Part shown: positions 19,118 through 26,438 of the stretch, one piece after another
How the letters are laid out: the number at the start of each line of letters is the position of its first letter
Position numbering within the stretch: position 1 is the first letter of the stretch
Source: a virus
Direction: 5' to 3' (one strand)
Virus record (IMG/VR): IMGVR_UViG_3300010885_052704
Coordinates: 1-40,753 of that record
Length of the DNA stretch: 40,753 nucleotides
Notes under the pieces: model-generated
What the model was told of the DNA's origin: nothing
Database searches by the model: none
The model's input: the letters and a program-made list of their open reading frames with translations, nothing else
Translations under genes and position numbers: made by a program

Positions 19118-19612
19118 ATGGCAACACTGTTGCAACCAGTAGTACGTAGTGGCGTTACTGGCGCTACAACCATACCCGCACCCGATGCGGCACTAAGTGG
19201 CACTTTTACAGGTGTTGTGGCATCAGGCCCGCCTGCATCTTATATCCTAGAAGGAGTAGGCTCAATATTATACACGGAGCTACCCAAGGAAGGAGACCCA
19301 CATCTTTTTATATGGATTCCATCAAGGAATATCCTTACAAGGTGCTTAGGGGTAAACTCTGACACATTCCTTGTAGTGGAAGATGATGTTACCGCTGTAT
19401 CAGGGGACACCATTTATCCCGTGTATGGCCATTTGACTAGCTGGACCATTGTAGACCCTATGCAAGCAGGCTACACTTTAAACGATGGGGCTATTTCAGC
19501 TACTTCGCCACCAATCAATGAAAGGATAATACCTTACAACAATACATTCAGATTGTTGTACCCTGCCAAAGTGAATGGTACCGAATTGGAAATAACCGAA
19601 AATTATGGCTGA
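19118..19612 (+). CDS. Putative minor virion/fibre-associated protein
   Basis: 164 aa, beta-rich and poor in charge, with a Thr/Ser/Pro-rich N-terminus. Segments such as HLFIWIPSRNILTR, DTFLVVEDDV and TFRLLYPAKVNGTELEI look like strands of a beta-barrel or sandwich. It overlaps the fibre gene by 8 bp and follows a promoter-driven small gene. It is plausibly an adaptor that joins the fibre to the tail. No family recognised. Confidence 0.65.
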   Translation: MATLLQPVVRSGVTGATTIPAPDAALSGTFTGVVASGPPASYILEGVGSILYTELPKEGDPHLFIWIPSRNILTRCLGVNSDTFLVVEDDVTAVSGDTIYPVYGHLTSWTIVDPMQAGYTLNDGAISATSPPINERIIPYNNTFRLLYPAKVNGTELEITENYG

Positions 19613-21191
19613 GACTACACGATATGGTGGCGGTGCCGGTGGCTCACCAAGCCCTCCTGCATGGAGATTGATAGGCAACGCAGGCACAACCTATGGCACA
19701 AATTTCATTGGTACCACAGATAATGTTGCGCTATCTATCAAAACCAATGATGTAGAAGCCATTGCTATTGATACGGCTCAAAATGTAGGCATTGGCACAT
19801 CAAGTCCAGCGGCTAAATTGGATGTAGCAGGCACTGTTAAATCGGATGCTATACTTGCCGATGGCGATACTTACGGGATTGACACGGGCGACGATTTGCT
19901 TGGCTATGGGCTAAGTGGCATGTCTTTGACAAATAAGACTACTGGCTACGGGGTATATCAGTTAAATTTCACTCCTTTTGGTGGCGACATAAATACAACG
20001 GTTTTAGGAAATCCAACCGATAAAAATTTTCTGATTGACCCTAATCATGCACTATTAAAAGTGCCTGCTACGGAAATAAGAAGTGATGTTATTGATTTAA
20101 ATGCTTCTAATGGAGCATCCAGAATTTCTCAATTAGCTAATGAATATATATTTGATAATGCAGATATAAGTGGTAATACAATAGGAACTGATGCATTAGT
20201 AGCAGTTAACGAGGTACACAATGCTTGTCAAATTGGAGGTAATGTTGTAACTGGAGGTATAGGTAATGCAGCTTGTGCTATTCAATTTAATAGACTTTGG
20301 GATAACTCTCAAATTAATAATAATCAATTAACTGGAGATGGTACTTATATTTGGGATGTTATAGCTGGTGAAGCTTGTCAAGTTAATACAAATACTCTTA
20401 GTGGACTTAATGCTTATTTTGATAATATAACTCAACATGATGGAGATAAGGTAAGAAATAACACATTAAGTGGTATTGGTTCTTATATAAAAGACATTAG
20501 GCAATTTGGTCAATCAGATATTAAAATTATTGAGCTTTCTGCCGATGGGTCCGGAGTCAACAGGGTAATGCAAATGTCATCCCTTATTGATCGTTGTACT
20601 TTAAATGTAGCAGGAAATATTTTTGAAGATTTGTTTTTGCATTGGGCGACCTTAGAAAATGCAACAGGAATTAGTGTTAAAAGATTATTTCTTGTAAACG
20701 CAGCTCTTGACCTTACTGGACAAGGGACAGATATTGAAGATGTAAACATATTTGGTGGTTTTACCAAACTAGGACCAAAGGGCACCAATGTATTGCCTAC
20801 TGCCACCCTTCACGTCGAAGGCTCACTAAGGTATGTTGATGGCAACGAAGGGGTTGGCAAAGTGTTGACAAGCGATGCCAATGGTAACGCATCATGGACC
20901 CCGCCTACTACCACGGTAATGGCTGTCAACTATTTGACACCAGCCACGGGAGACACCGTAACCGTCACTAGCGGTAGCTCAAACATTATTGACCCAGGCG
21001 GAAATATAGCCGCTTTGACTGTATCATTGCCATCAACACCGGCTAATGGACAACAGTTGCAATTGGCTTACATGCACAATATTATTACATTGACCTACAT
21101 CAATGGCACAGTGCATCCCAATAGCATACGTTCATTAGCAGGCACGCATGATGTATTGACTTTCGTGGCGGCACAAAACACTTGGTTCTAA
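19605..21191 (+). CDS. Tail fibre/spike, probable receptor-binding protein
   Basis: 528 aa. Residues 60-80 carry NVGIGTSSPAAKLDVAGTVK, a motif widespread in trimeric phage fibres and Bacteroidota surface repeats, and a similar PTATLHVEGSLRY motif returns near residue 400. Between them (about residues 165-300) Asn-rich NNxL/NTLSGxG units suggest a right-handed beta-helix. The C-terminal 100 residues are Thr/Ser/Gly-rich strands ending in a Trp-Phe. The central part switches to AT-rich codons (GGT/GGA for Gly, CTT/TTA for Leu), unlike its flanks, suggesting an exchanged receptor-binding module. It overlaps the upstream gene by 8 bp. Receptor binding is inferred. Confidence 0.8.
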   Translation: MAETTRYGGGAGGSPSPPAWRLIGNAGTTYGTNFIGTTDNVALSIKTNDVEAIAIDTAQNVGIGTSSPAAKLDVAGTVKSDAILADGDTYGIDTGDDLLGYGLSGMSLTNKTTGYGVYQLNFTPFGGDINTTVLGNPTDKNFLIDPNHALLKVPATEIRSDVIDLNASNGASRISQLANEYIFDNADISGNTIGTDALVAVNEVHNACQIGGNVVTGGIGNAACAIQFNRLWDNSQINNNQLTGDGTYIWDVIAGEACQVNTNTLSGLNAYFDNITQHDGDKVRNNTLSGIGSYIKDIRQFGQSDIKIIELSADGSGVNRVMQMSSLIDRCTLNVAGNIFEDLFLHWATLENATGISVKRLFLVNAALDLTGQGTDIEDVNIFGGFTKLGPKGTNVLPTATLHVEGSLRYVDGNEGVGKVLTSDANGNASWTPPTTTVMAVNYLTPATGDTVTVTSGSSNIIDPGGNIAALTVSLPSTPANGQQLQLAYMHNIITLTYINGTVHPNSIRSLAGTHDVLTFVAAQNTWF

Positions 21192-21201
21192 ATCATAGGC
21201 T

Positions 21202-21438
21202 ATGATAGGGTTCTTCCAAGAAGCAATAGGTGTAAGCTCAATGACAAGGCTAACCACTTTTATTGCTTTTTTGGTAGGCTGTGGCATATTGATAGCCGAA
21301 GTGGTAAAACACATAATCACCCCAACTTTTGTAGTGGAATGGACAAGCATCACCGTGTTCCTTGGGACATTTGGTGCCATGAAGCTTATTCAGAAAGGGC
21401 AAGAAATAACAGCAGCAAAAAACGCATTGAAGGAATAG
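21202..21438 (+). CDS. Holin-like small membrane protein (two TM helices)
   Basis: 78 aa with two predicted membrane helices, LTTFIAFLVGCGILIAEVV (residues 17-35) and WTSITVFLGTFGAMKLI (residues 48-64), separated by a short loop, and a charged C-terminus (KGQEITAAKNALKE). Length, topology and position before another small membrane protein and near a CHAP lysin fit a class II holin. The Met at residue 14 (position 21241) is an alternative start that could give a dual-start holin/antiholin pair. Pore formation is inferred. Confidence 0.7.
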   Translation: MIGFFQEAIGVSSMTRLTTFIAFLVGCGILIAEVVKHIITPTFVVEWTSITVFLGTFGAMKLIQKGQEITAAKNALKE

Positions 21439-21487
21439 GATAACGATGTTGCACGGGTTGGAATACGGGCAGCAAAAATTAATTAAC

Positions 21488-21778
21488 ATGGCAAACAATA
21501 CAGCAACTATGGGGCATGGGCTTGAGGATTATTTAAGGGATTACCCTATATTGGGAGTCCCGTTGGCAGTATTAATTGGGGTGGCACAAGCACCACAAGA
21601 TGTGCCTTTGTCCATCCGTATCGGCGGGGCAATCATTGCCGCATTAGTAGGCGTTGTGGCTCTTTTTGGGCAATGGGACCAATGGCAGTTAAGAAAACAA
21701 GAGAAAGAACTGAAAAAACTGGAAATTGAAAGGGAGACTTTGGAAATTGAGGAGTTTAAACACACCCATAACCATTAG
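21488..21778 (+). CDS. Small membrane protein with coiled-coil tail (holin/spanin-like)
   Basis: 96 aa from the ATG at 21488, which follows AAATTAATTAAC and fits the A/T-rich leaders used here; an earlier in-frame ATG lies at 21446. Two hydrophobic segments (PILGVPLAVLIGVAQA and IRIGGAIIAALVGVVALFG) are followed by a charged helix (RKQEKELKKLEIERETLEIE) and a His-rich end. Membrane anchors plus a coiled-coil tail suit a holin partner or an inner-membrane spanin-like protein. It directly follows the holin-like gene. No family recognised. Confidence 0.6.
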   Translation: MANNTATMGHGLEDYLRDYPILGVPLAVLIGVAQAPQDVPLSIRIGGAIIAALVGVVALFGQWDQWQLRKQEKELKKLEIERETLEIEEFKHTHNH

Positions 21779-21835
21779 TATTCCCTTTTTTTGCCCTGTT
21801 ATCTAGGTATTTATACTTACAAACCAATCATAACT

Positions 21836-23122
21836 ATGGCAGCAAGTCCTATCGTTCCATACTTTACTAGCCACCCAAAGGAGGTAGATGAAACGATTGA
21901 TAGGTACGTTGAACGCATATCTAGTATAGGGAATTTTTCTGTTGGCAGCGTCAAGAAAATATACTACCGTGACAAGAAACGTACCAATGGAACACCAACT
22001 AGCACCGTAACCGAAAGTACTACCATTGCAGGTGATAAATGCTTGTACGAGGGTACGTTTGACTTTCCAATCAAGACCGAAGAAGAAGCCATCAAATATT
22101 CCAAAGTCGATTTGGATAAATGGGAAGTAGACAAGATAATTATTAAACATTGGAGTACTACTACCAAGGACAAGAACGGCAAAGCCAACATAACGCAGAA
22201 TAGCGGGGTTACGCTTCACCTAAAGAAACGGGCGCACCTGACAGCCGACAACACCAAGGCGGAAATGATGGAGTGGCTTAAATCAATAGCACCTACCTAT
22301 CCTCCACTTTACCACAAATCAATACATGGCGAGCACCTGTTAGAGATTAACATTTTTGACCTTCATTTGGGCAAGTTGGCATGGAGGGGAGAAACTGGCG
22401 AAGATTACGACCTTGAGATAGCGGAAAAACGCTTTTACGATGGCCTAGAGAGCCTTATCTCTAAATCAAGCCCCTATCGTATAGGAAAGATACTTTTTCC
22501 TTTTGGCAATGATTTTTTCAATGCCGATAATATGTTCAACACCACCACCGCGGGCACGCCGCAGGACCAAGACGGACGGTGGATGAAAATTTACACCAAG
22601 GGGCGCAAAATGCTCCACACGGCTGCCACAATGTTGGCACAAATAGCACCGGTTGAAATGGTATTGGTTCAAGGAAACCACGATCATCAAACTTCTTTCT
22701 ATGTAGGGGATGCCTTGGAATGCGCCTTTGCAAATAACCCCGATGTTACAATTGACAACAAACCCGTATTAAGAAAATACAAAACCTTTGGCAATTGCTT
22801 GATAGGCTATACTCATGGTGACGGGGCAAAAGATGTAAAACTACCGTTACTGATGGCTCAGGAAGCTAAGGAACAATGGGCGGCAAGCGATTACAGAGAA
22901 TGGCACTTGGGGCACTTCCACACTCAACAAACAAAACAAACGGCAAGCGGATTGACTGTGAATACCGAAGAATATAATGGTGTAATTGTGCGGAAACTTC
23001 CTAGCCTAAGCGGTACGGACGCATGGCATCACAAAATGGGATACAAATCATTACAAGCGGCTCATGCAATGATATGGGACAAGGAACAAGGCGTGGTGGC
23101 AATTTTACACCACAACCTATGA
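21836..23122 (+). CDS. Calcineurin-like metallophosphoesterase
   Basis: 428 aa from the ATG at 21836 (ACTATGGCAG); an upstream in-frame ATG at 21791 adds 15 unlikely residues. All five metal-site blocks are present: D175-x-H177 (IFDLHLGK), GND 224-226, GNHD 280-283, H327 in THGDG and GHFH 359-362. This predicts a two-metal phosphoesterase or nuclease. The first 165 residues form a separate N-terminal domain I do not recognise (GRAFT-like DNA or substrate binding cannot be judged). Similar enzymes occur in many phages; the substrate is unknown and could be DNA, a cyclic nucleotide or a phosphoester. It overlaps a 27-aa membrane peptide by 4 bp. Confidence 0.85.
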   Translation: MAASPIVPYFTSHPKEVDETIDRYVERISSIGNFSVGSVKKIYYRDKKRTNGTPTSTVTESTTIAGDKCLYEGTFDFPIKTEEEAIKYSKVDLDKWEVDKIIIKHWSTTTKDKNGKANITQNSGVTLHLKKRAHLTADNTKAEMMEWLKSIAPTYPPLYHKSIHGEHLLEINIFDLHLGKLAWRGETGEDYDLEIAEKRFYDGLESLISKSSPYRIGKILFPFGNDFFNADNMFNTTTAGTPQDQDGRWMKIYTKGRKMLHTAATMLAQIAPVEMVLVQGNHDHQTSFYVGDALECAFANNPDVTIDNKPVLRKYKTFGNCLIGYTHGDGAKDVKLPLLMAQEAKEQWAASDYREWHLGHFHTQQTKQTASGLTVNTEEYNGVIVRKLPSLSGTDAWHHKMGYKSLQAAHAMIWDKEQGVVAILHHNL

Positions 23123-23202
23123 TAATACTGGCAATACTTGCTTTTTGCATTTGCGCCACAATACGAATAATAATAATGGATTTATTCAAGCGTAAAAAAT
23201 GA
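23119..23202 (+). CDS. Micro-membrane peptide (27 aa)
   Basis: 27 aa encoded by an ATG that overlaps the phosphoesterase stop (ATGA). A hydrophobic helix (IILAILAFCICATIRIIIM) is followed by a basic end (KRKK), consistent with a single-pass inner-membrane peptide. The next gene begins 4 bp after its stop. Coupling at both ends favours it being real, but it is too short for a firm call. Confidence 0.45.
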   Translation: MIILAILAFCICATIRIIIMDLFKRKK

Positions 23203-23205
23203 AAC

Positions 23206-23460
23206 ATGCTTCCAATAGAATTGCCAATCCGATTTTTGACAGAGGAGGCAATCCAAATGGAGCAGCTAGACATACAACATACAGATGATTTTTATGAGGA
23301 CAAGGTTACTTTCTACCAAATATCTTCCATAAGGTCTAACGATGATTATGAAGGGTGGTCAACCATTGTGAGTGATGGCATAGAATACATTTGCCCAATA
23401 GCTTATAATGCACTAAAAGACAAGTTGGCACAGCCTATATTTATGATAAACTTTCAATAA
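23206..23460 (+). CDS. Unknown small acidic protein (84 aa)
   Basis: 84 aa, rich in Asp, Glu and Ile, starting 4 bp after the stop of the 27-aa peptide. It contains a helical N-terminus (LPIRFLTEEAIQMEQLDI) and strand-like segments (KVTFYQISSI, IEYICPIAY). No motif recognised. It ends just before a promoter-like palindrome region, so it probably closes the phosphoesterase unit. Confidence 0.6.
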   Translation: MLPIELPIRFLTEEAIQMEQLDIQHTDDFYEDKVTFYQISSIRSNDDYEGWSTIVSDGIEYICPIAYNALKDKLAQPIFMINFQ

Positions 23461-23471
23461 ACACGTATGGT

Positions 23472-23497
23472 TTATTGTGCAATAATAACTATATTTG
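23472..23497 (+). promoter_or_regulatory. Candidate promoter -7 element with adjacent palindrome
   Basis: A perfect -7 match TATATTTG (23490-23497) stands 18 bp before the DUF3310 start. No -33 TTTG lies at the right distance. Instead a palindrome TTATTG-TG-CAATAA occupies 23472-23485 in the would-be spacer. It could be an operator site or an activator-dependent promoter. The element match is seen; function is inferred. Confidence 0.4.
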
Positions 23498-23515
23498 TGC
23501 GAGTAAACAAACACT

Positions 23516-23740
23516 ATGGACGCAATAAACCCACAGCATTACAAAGGCAAGATTGAGTGTATAGAATGTATTGAACAGCAGGGATTAGGTTATCATATCG
23601 GCAATGCGTTTAAGTACATTTGGCGGGCGGGCAAAAAAGATAAAAGCAAAGAGATTGAGGATTTGAATAAAGCAAAGTGGTACATTGAGCGCAGGATTAA
23701 ACAACTTCAAGAAATTAACAACACCCCTGAAATTTACTGA
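23516..23740 (+). CDS. DUF3310 family protein
   Basis: 74 aa. The pattern NPQHYKG...IECIE at the N-terminus, GNAFKYIWRAGKKD in the middle and EDLNKAKWYIERRI near the end matches the DUF3310 family (sometimes called phage nucleotide kinase-like or SaV-like). The family occurs widely in phages but its biochemical activity is not settled. It starts at an ATG downstream of a -7 element match and ends 1 bp before the endolysin start. Confidence 0.85.
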   Translation: MDAINPQHYKGKIECIECIEQQGLGYHIGNAFKYIWRAGKKDKSKEIEDLNKAKWYIERRIKQLQEINNTPEIY

Positions 23741-23741
23741 C

Positions 23742-24266
23742 ATGATAGATAAATTTGTAAACATCGCATTAAGCAAGGTCGGCACACGTGAGAAAGGTGG
23801 CAACAACAAGGGCGCATCCATTATTGAGTTCCAAAAGGCTACATGGCTAAAACCTGGCGCGTGGAGTTGGTGCGCTGCATTTGTTTGTTGGTGTGTTAGG
23901 GAATGGCTAAATAGCGACCCCGCATTATTGATTGATTTGAATATTACTGATGTTGAGGCATGGCGGTGCAAGGATGCAAGCGCATTTGGGTGGATTAAAT
24001 GGGCAAAGGCCAAGGGATTGAAAGTGTTTGAATATGCTGATGGCATTCCTACCGACTTAATTAAAGCCGGTGATATTATTGTTTACGCCTTTTCACACAT
24101 TGGTATAGCCAGTAAGGACCAAACGGCTATTGGGGCCCGTATTGATGCGATAGAGGGCAATACAAATGCAAGCGGGACGCGTGACAGCAATACAGGTGAT
24201 GGGGTGCTGCAAAAGAACAGGGCATCAAAACAAATAAAAGCAATCATAAGACTTGAAAACGCATGA
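23742..24266 (+). CDS. CHAP-domain endolysin (TIGR02594-like peptidoglycan hydrolase)
   Basis: 174 aa from the ATG at 23742; the longer in-frame form would overlap the DUF3310 gene. The catalytic Cys44 lies in the motif SWCAAFVCWC, His119 in AFSHIGIA, and a third residue near E138-G-N140. This fits a CHAP/NlpC-P60-type amidase or endopeptidase of the TIGR02594 family, common in phages of Gram-negative hosts. There is no signal peptide, so it should depend on the holin-like proteins at 21202-21778 to reach the periplasm. A 30-aa membrane peptide overlaps its stop. Confidence 0.88.
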   Translation: MIDKFVNIALSKVGTREKGGNNKGASIIEFQKATWLKPGAWSWCAAFVCWCVREWLNSDPALLIDLNITDVEAWRCKDASAFGWIKWAKAKGLKVFEYADGIPTDLIKAGDIIVYAFSHIGIASKDQTAIGARIDAIEGNTNASGTRDSNTGDGVLQKNRASKQIKAIIRLENA

Positions 24267-24355
24267 CAGGGATTTATCTAATAGCCGGCATTGGCTTATT
24301 GATAGCCATATACAATATTTTCTTTGGCAATGATGACACCGGTTGCATTTATTAG
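24263..24355 (+). CDS. Micro-membrane peptide after the endolysin (30 aa)
   Basis: 30 aa; its ATG overlaps the endolysin stop (ATGA). A hydrophobic helix (GIYLIAGIGLLIAIYNIFF) is followed by a short acidic tail with one Cys. Position directly after the lysin suits a lysis accessory (holin regulator or spanin fragment), but this is inferred from context only. Confidence 0.5.
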   Translation: MTGIYLIAGIGLLIAIYNIFFGNDDTGCIY

Positions 24356-24367
24356 CTATATTTGGGC

Positions 24368-24574
24368 ATGACAACAGAACGTGTGTGTGGCAACTGTTTT
24401 TGGTGGGCCAAAGGAAAATGTAATCGTGGCAACAAGCCAACAAGTGCTGATAGCAATTGCACAGAAATCAATACCCTAACTATCAAAGAGGCTTTTAGTG
24501 CCAAAACTTCACAATCATATCCTTTAGAGAAATGTTCAACAACCTTACCCAAAACAGCGCCAAAGAAGAAGTAG
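24368..24574 (+). CDS. Small Cys-rich zinc-binding-like protein (68 aa)
   Basis: 68 aa from the ATG at 24368. Cys7, Cys10, Cys18 and Cys31 (CGNCFWWAKGKC and DSNC) form a CxxC-x7-C-x12-C pattern that could bind zinc or an iron-sulfur cluster. The C-terminus is basic (TAPKKK). A -7-like TATATTTG ends four bases before the ATG, but with no -33 match. The end overlaps the next gene by 43 bp in another frame, which is unusual in this window; one of the two boundaries may be wrong. Confidence 0.6.
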   Translation: MTTERVCGNCFWWAKGKCNRGNKPTSADSNCTEINTLTIKEAFSAKTSQSYPLEKCSTTLPKTAPKKK

Positions 24575-24885
24575 AAACAGCTTTGGCTAAAGCCCCTTGG
24601 CTAGTATTGCGGCATTGTTGCCAAATGCTAGGGATACCAACAAGAAGGCCCAAAGATTGCAACTTGATGCGCATGGATATTCTTGACAAATGGGATGCAG
24701 ACAAAGCTCATGTGCTTACTAGCTACCATGTGGCAGTTGCGCTTAGGGAGCAAAGGCTATCAATAGCATTGGACATATTCAAAACCATAGCCCAAATTCT
24801 AATCAAAGTAGTCCTTAGCGGCAAAAGGATTAATAGCAAGGAAGGTGCCATTGAGTTGATTAACGATACCATAAGCACGTTGTAA
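24532..24885 (+). CDS. Unknown helical protein (117 aa)
   Basis: 117 aa, mostly helical, with a Cys-Cys pair (RHCCQMLGIPTRRP) and a short hydrophobic helix (ALDIFKTIAQILIKVVLSG). The first 14 residues overlap the previous gene; no other ATG lies near enough to shorten it without losing the conserved-looking start. It ends with an ATG overlap to the next gene. No family recognised. Confidence 0.6.
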   Translation: MFNNLTQNSAKEEVETALAKAPWLVLRHCCQMLGIPTRRPKDCNLMRMDILDKWDADKAHVLTSYHVAVALREQRLSIALDIFKTIAQILIKVVLSGKRINSKEGAIELINDTISTL

Positions 24886-25106
24886 TGGAAATTACTGGCC
24901 ATACTGACAAAGGATGGTTGAAAATATACATCAACGGCTTGCTTCACATAGCCTTGCCAATAACAAAAATAAATGGGGTGCAAGCGTGGACCGACCATGG
25001 CTGGTTTGTCATAGAGTGCCATTCAGAAAGCTCCGTTGTGGTTATGGAATACAACACAATCGAGAAGTGGCGCAAAATATTGGAAATAATAAACACCCAT
25101 TTGTAA
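24885..25106 (+). CDS. Unknown small protein (73 aa)
   Basis: 73 aa, sharing one base with the upstream stop (TAATG). It looks like a small beta sheet with a C-terminal helix: WLKIYINGLLHIALPI, GWFVIECHSESSVVVMEY, then IEKWRKILEIIN. No family recognised. It is the last gene before the near-consensus promoter at 25108. Confidence 0.6.
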   Translation: MEITGHTDKGWLKIYINGLLHIALPITKINGVQAWTDHGWFVIECHSESSVVVMEYNTIEKWRKILEIINTHL

Positions 25107-25107
25107 A

Positions 25108-25138
25108 TTGCAAAAGTTAGCAGATAACACTATCTTAG
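25108..25138 (+). promoter_or_regulatory. Near-consensus promoter TTG-N20-TATCTTAG
   Basis: A -33 TTG at 25108-25110 and a -7 TATCTTAG at 25131-25138 (one mismatch to TAnnTTTG) are separated by 20 bp. It stands 34 bp before the 123-aa gene, whose mRNA would end at the terminator at 25559, making a monocistronic unit. Confidence 0.6.
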
Positions 25139-25172
25139 TGGCTCATTTATAAATCAATAAAAACATTCAACC

Positions 25173-25544
25173 ATGGCAGAATTAGCACTATTGGAGCAAT
25201 CATTGCTCACGGATCTTCCAATTATTATCAGGTACATTGAGCAAAAGCTTGAGCCAACTGCGGCTAAAGAGCTTCATGCCAAAATTATCAATGCCTTGAC
25301 CAACACTAGCCCCGATGGCGAACCGGTAACGGATTCCGAGCTGTTTGGAGCAAGCAAAGGTGTTGTGGATGGTATTGTATCTGTTATTCCTGATGGCAAA
25401 GCAAAAGAAATCACCACATCGGTGCTTGACTATGGCTACGAGGTGGCAGGCAAAATCACCGGTGAAAACCATGATACCATTATCAAATTGGTCATTGATG
25501 GTATTGGGTTGGTAAAAGAAATCCAAGCAGACCTAAAAAAGTAA
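25173..25544 (+). CDS. Unknown protein, probably monocistronic (123 aa)
   Basis: 123 aa. The start follows an A-rich leader (AATAAAAACATTCAACC). The sequence is largely helical and mildly acidic (EQSLLTDLPIIIRYIEQKLE), with a central Asp/Ser-rich turn and a C-terminal helix (IKLVIDGIGLVKEIQADLKK). It has its own near-consensus promoter and a strong terminator 14 bp after the stop, so it is likely expressed on its own and at a different level from its neighbours. No family recognised. Confidence 0.7.
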   Translation: MAELALLEQSLLTDLPIIIRYIEQKLEPTAAKELHAKIINALTNTSPDGEPVTDSELFGASKGVVDGIVSVIPDGKAKEITTSVLDYGYEVAGKITGENHDTIIKLVIDGIGLVKEIQADLKK

Positions 25545-25558
25545 TCAATCTTTGCCAC

Positions 25559-25598
25559 AATAGCCCTGTCATTTGTTTGACGGGGCTATTTTTTTTGT
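25559..25598 (+). terminator. Strong intrinsic terminator
   Basis: A 13-bp stem (AATAGCCCTGTCA pairing with TGACGGGGCTATT, one G-U) around a 6-nt loop is followed by a run of nine Ts. It is the only clear intrinsic terminator in the window. It separates the lysis block from the DNA-metabolism block. Confidence 0.95.
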
Positions 25599-25610
25599 TT
25601 AATTTCAATT

Positions 25611-25721
25611 ATGCTCCAATTTATCCAAGATTGGTTTTTGCCCATGGTGCTATTAATTGGTTTTAGTGCCATATTGATAGGAAATATCTATGTTTCTTAT
25701 AGGGATAGAAAAATAAAATGA
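25611..25721 (+). CDS. Micro-membrane protein (36 aa)
   Basis: 36 aa starting 13 bp after the terminator T-run. A single membrane helix (WFLPMVLLIGFSAILIGNIYV) is followed by a basic tail (SYRDRKIK). The leader (TTTAATTTCAATT) is A/T-rich as for other starts here. No promoter match is seen between the terminator and this ATG, so expression would need readthrough. Weakly supported. Confidence 0.4.
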   Translation: MLQFIQDWFLPMVLLIGFSAILIGNIYVSYRDRKIK

Positions 25722-25859
25722 GCCTTGAAAGCATTGATTTCATTGGCTTTTAAAAAATACTTTACAATATTGGTAAAAATAATTGCCACAATATTAGCAT
25801 TGTATTGCAAATGGTACTATCTTTACATTATTAATAACGGAAAACAAAACCAAAACAAC

Positions 25860-26129
25860 ATGAAACAATCACTAAGAAACAAACTAGCCAAAATGGATGA
25901 AAAGCTAATGGCTTTTCGTGGCAAAATTGAAGACATGAAATCAGAACTAGAAGAAATCCTAGAAAAGGAAGAAGAAAGTTTTAACAATAAATCCGAAAAA
26001 TGGCAAGAAAGCGATACAGGGGAAGAAGCCCAACAAGCTATTTCTGACCTAAAAGAGATTATTCAAGACTTTGAATGCACATTAGACCAAATGGACAGTA
26101 CATCAAGTGCCATTGGAAACACAATCTAA
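25860..26129 (+). CDS. Small coiled-coil protein (89 aa)
   Basis: 89 aa from the ATG at 25860, preceded by an A-rich leader (CAAAACCAAAACAAC); the 45 residues of open frame upstream are hydrophobic and lack an ATG. The protein is highly charged and helical (KMDEKLMAFRGKIEDMKSEL and EEILEKEEESF), ending in a second helix. A -7-like TATCTTTA at 25818-25825 lies 35 bp upstream but has no matching -33 element. Possibly the first gene of the DNA-metabolism unit. No family recognised. Confidence 0.65.
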   Translation: MKQSLRNKLAKMDEKLMAFRGKIEDMKSELEEILEKEEESFNNKSEKWQESDTGEEAQQAISDLKEIIQDFECTLDQMDSTSSAIGNTI

Positions 26130-26151
26130 CTAACCTCACAACCTAAAAAAC

Positions 26152-26367
26152 ATGAGTAAATTTATCACCAAAACAGCAGCACAAGCACTATTTATTAAGC
26201 GAACGGAACTAACGGTTCACAGCTTTGAAAAGTGGCTAAAAAAGCACAGGAGCGAACTTAAACAAGCACTACCTAACAACAAAGAACAAGGGGACTGGTA
26301 TCGGGATGGGCAAAAAGTATTCTTCAACCAAAAAAGCATTGAAACGCTTTTAAAACAAACCACATGA
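26152..26367 (+). CDS. Unknown small basic protein, HTH-like (71 aa)
   Basis: 71 aa, basic, with the leader CACAACCTAAAAAAC before its ATG. The pattern TKTAAQALFIKRTELTVHSF followed by a Lys/Arg-rich helix and a strand pair (YRDGQKVFFNQKSIETLL) resembles small helix-turn-helix or excisionase-like proteins, in which the final strands form a wing. This is a guess from shape. Its stop overlaps a 24-aa ORF (ATGA). Confidence 0.6.
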   Translation: MSKFITKTAAQALFIKRTELTVHSFEKWLKKHRSELKQALPNNKEQGDWYRDGQKVFFNQKSIETLLKQTT

Positions 26368-26438
26368 AAACATTAAAAATAACAAAAGCAGATTTAGACA
26401 ACCTACAGCAATCACTAAACCCAACCAAAGCAGCATGA
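26364..26438 (+). CDS. Coupled micro-ORF (24 aa)
   Basis: 24 aa, opening with KTLKITKADLDNLQQSLNP, one amphipathic helix. Its ATG overlaps the upstream stop and its own stop overlaps another ATG, so ribosomes could pass along a chain of tiny frames. It may be a real peptide or a ribosome-passing device. Low support because of length. Confidence 0.4.
   Translation: MKTLKITKADLDNLQQSLNPTKAA

Noticed and set aside
21779-21835. Terminator at the T-run after the second holin-like gene
   Set aside because: The T-run at about 21784-21792 has no stable stem in front of it.
24357-24364. TATATTTG before the Cys-rich 68-aa gene as a promoter
   Set aside because: It lies only 3 bp before the ATG and has no -33 match at the right distance, so it would need leaderless translation; left as a note only.
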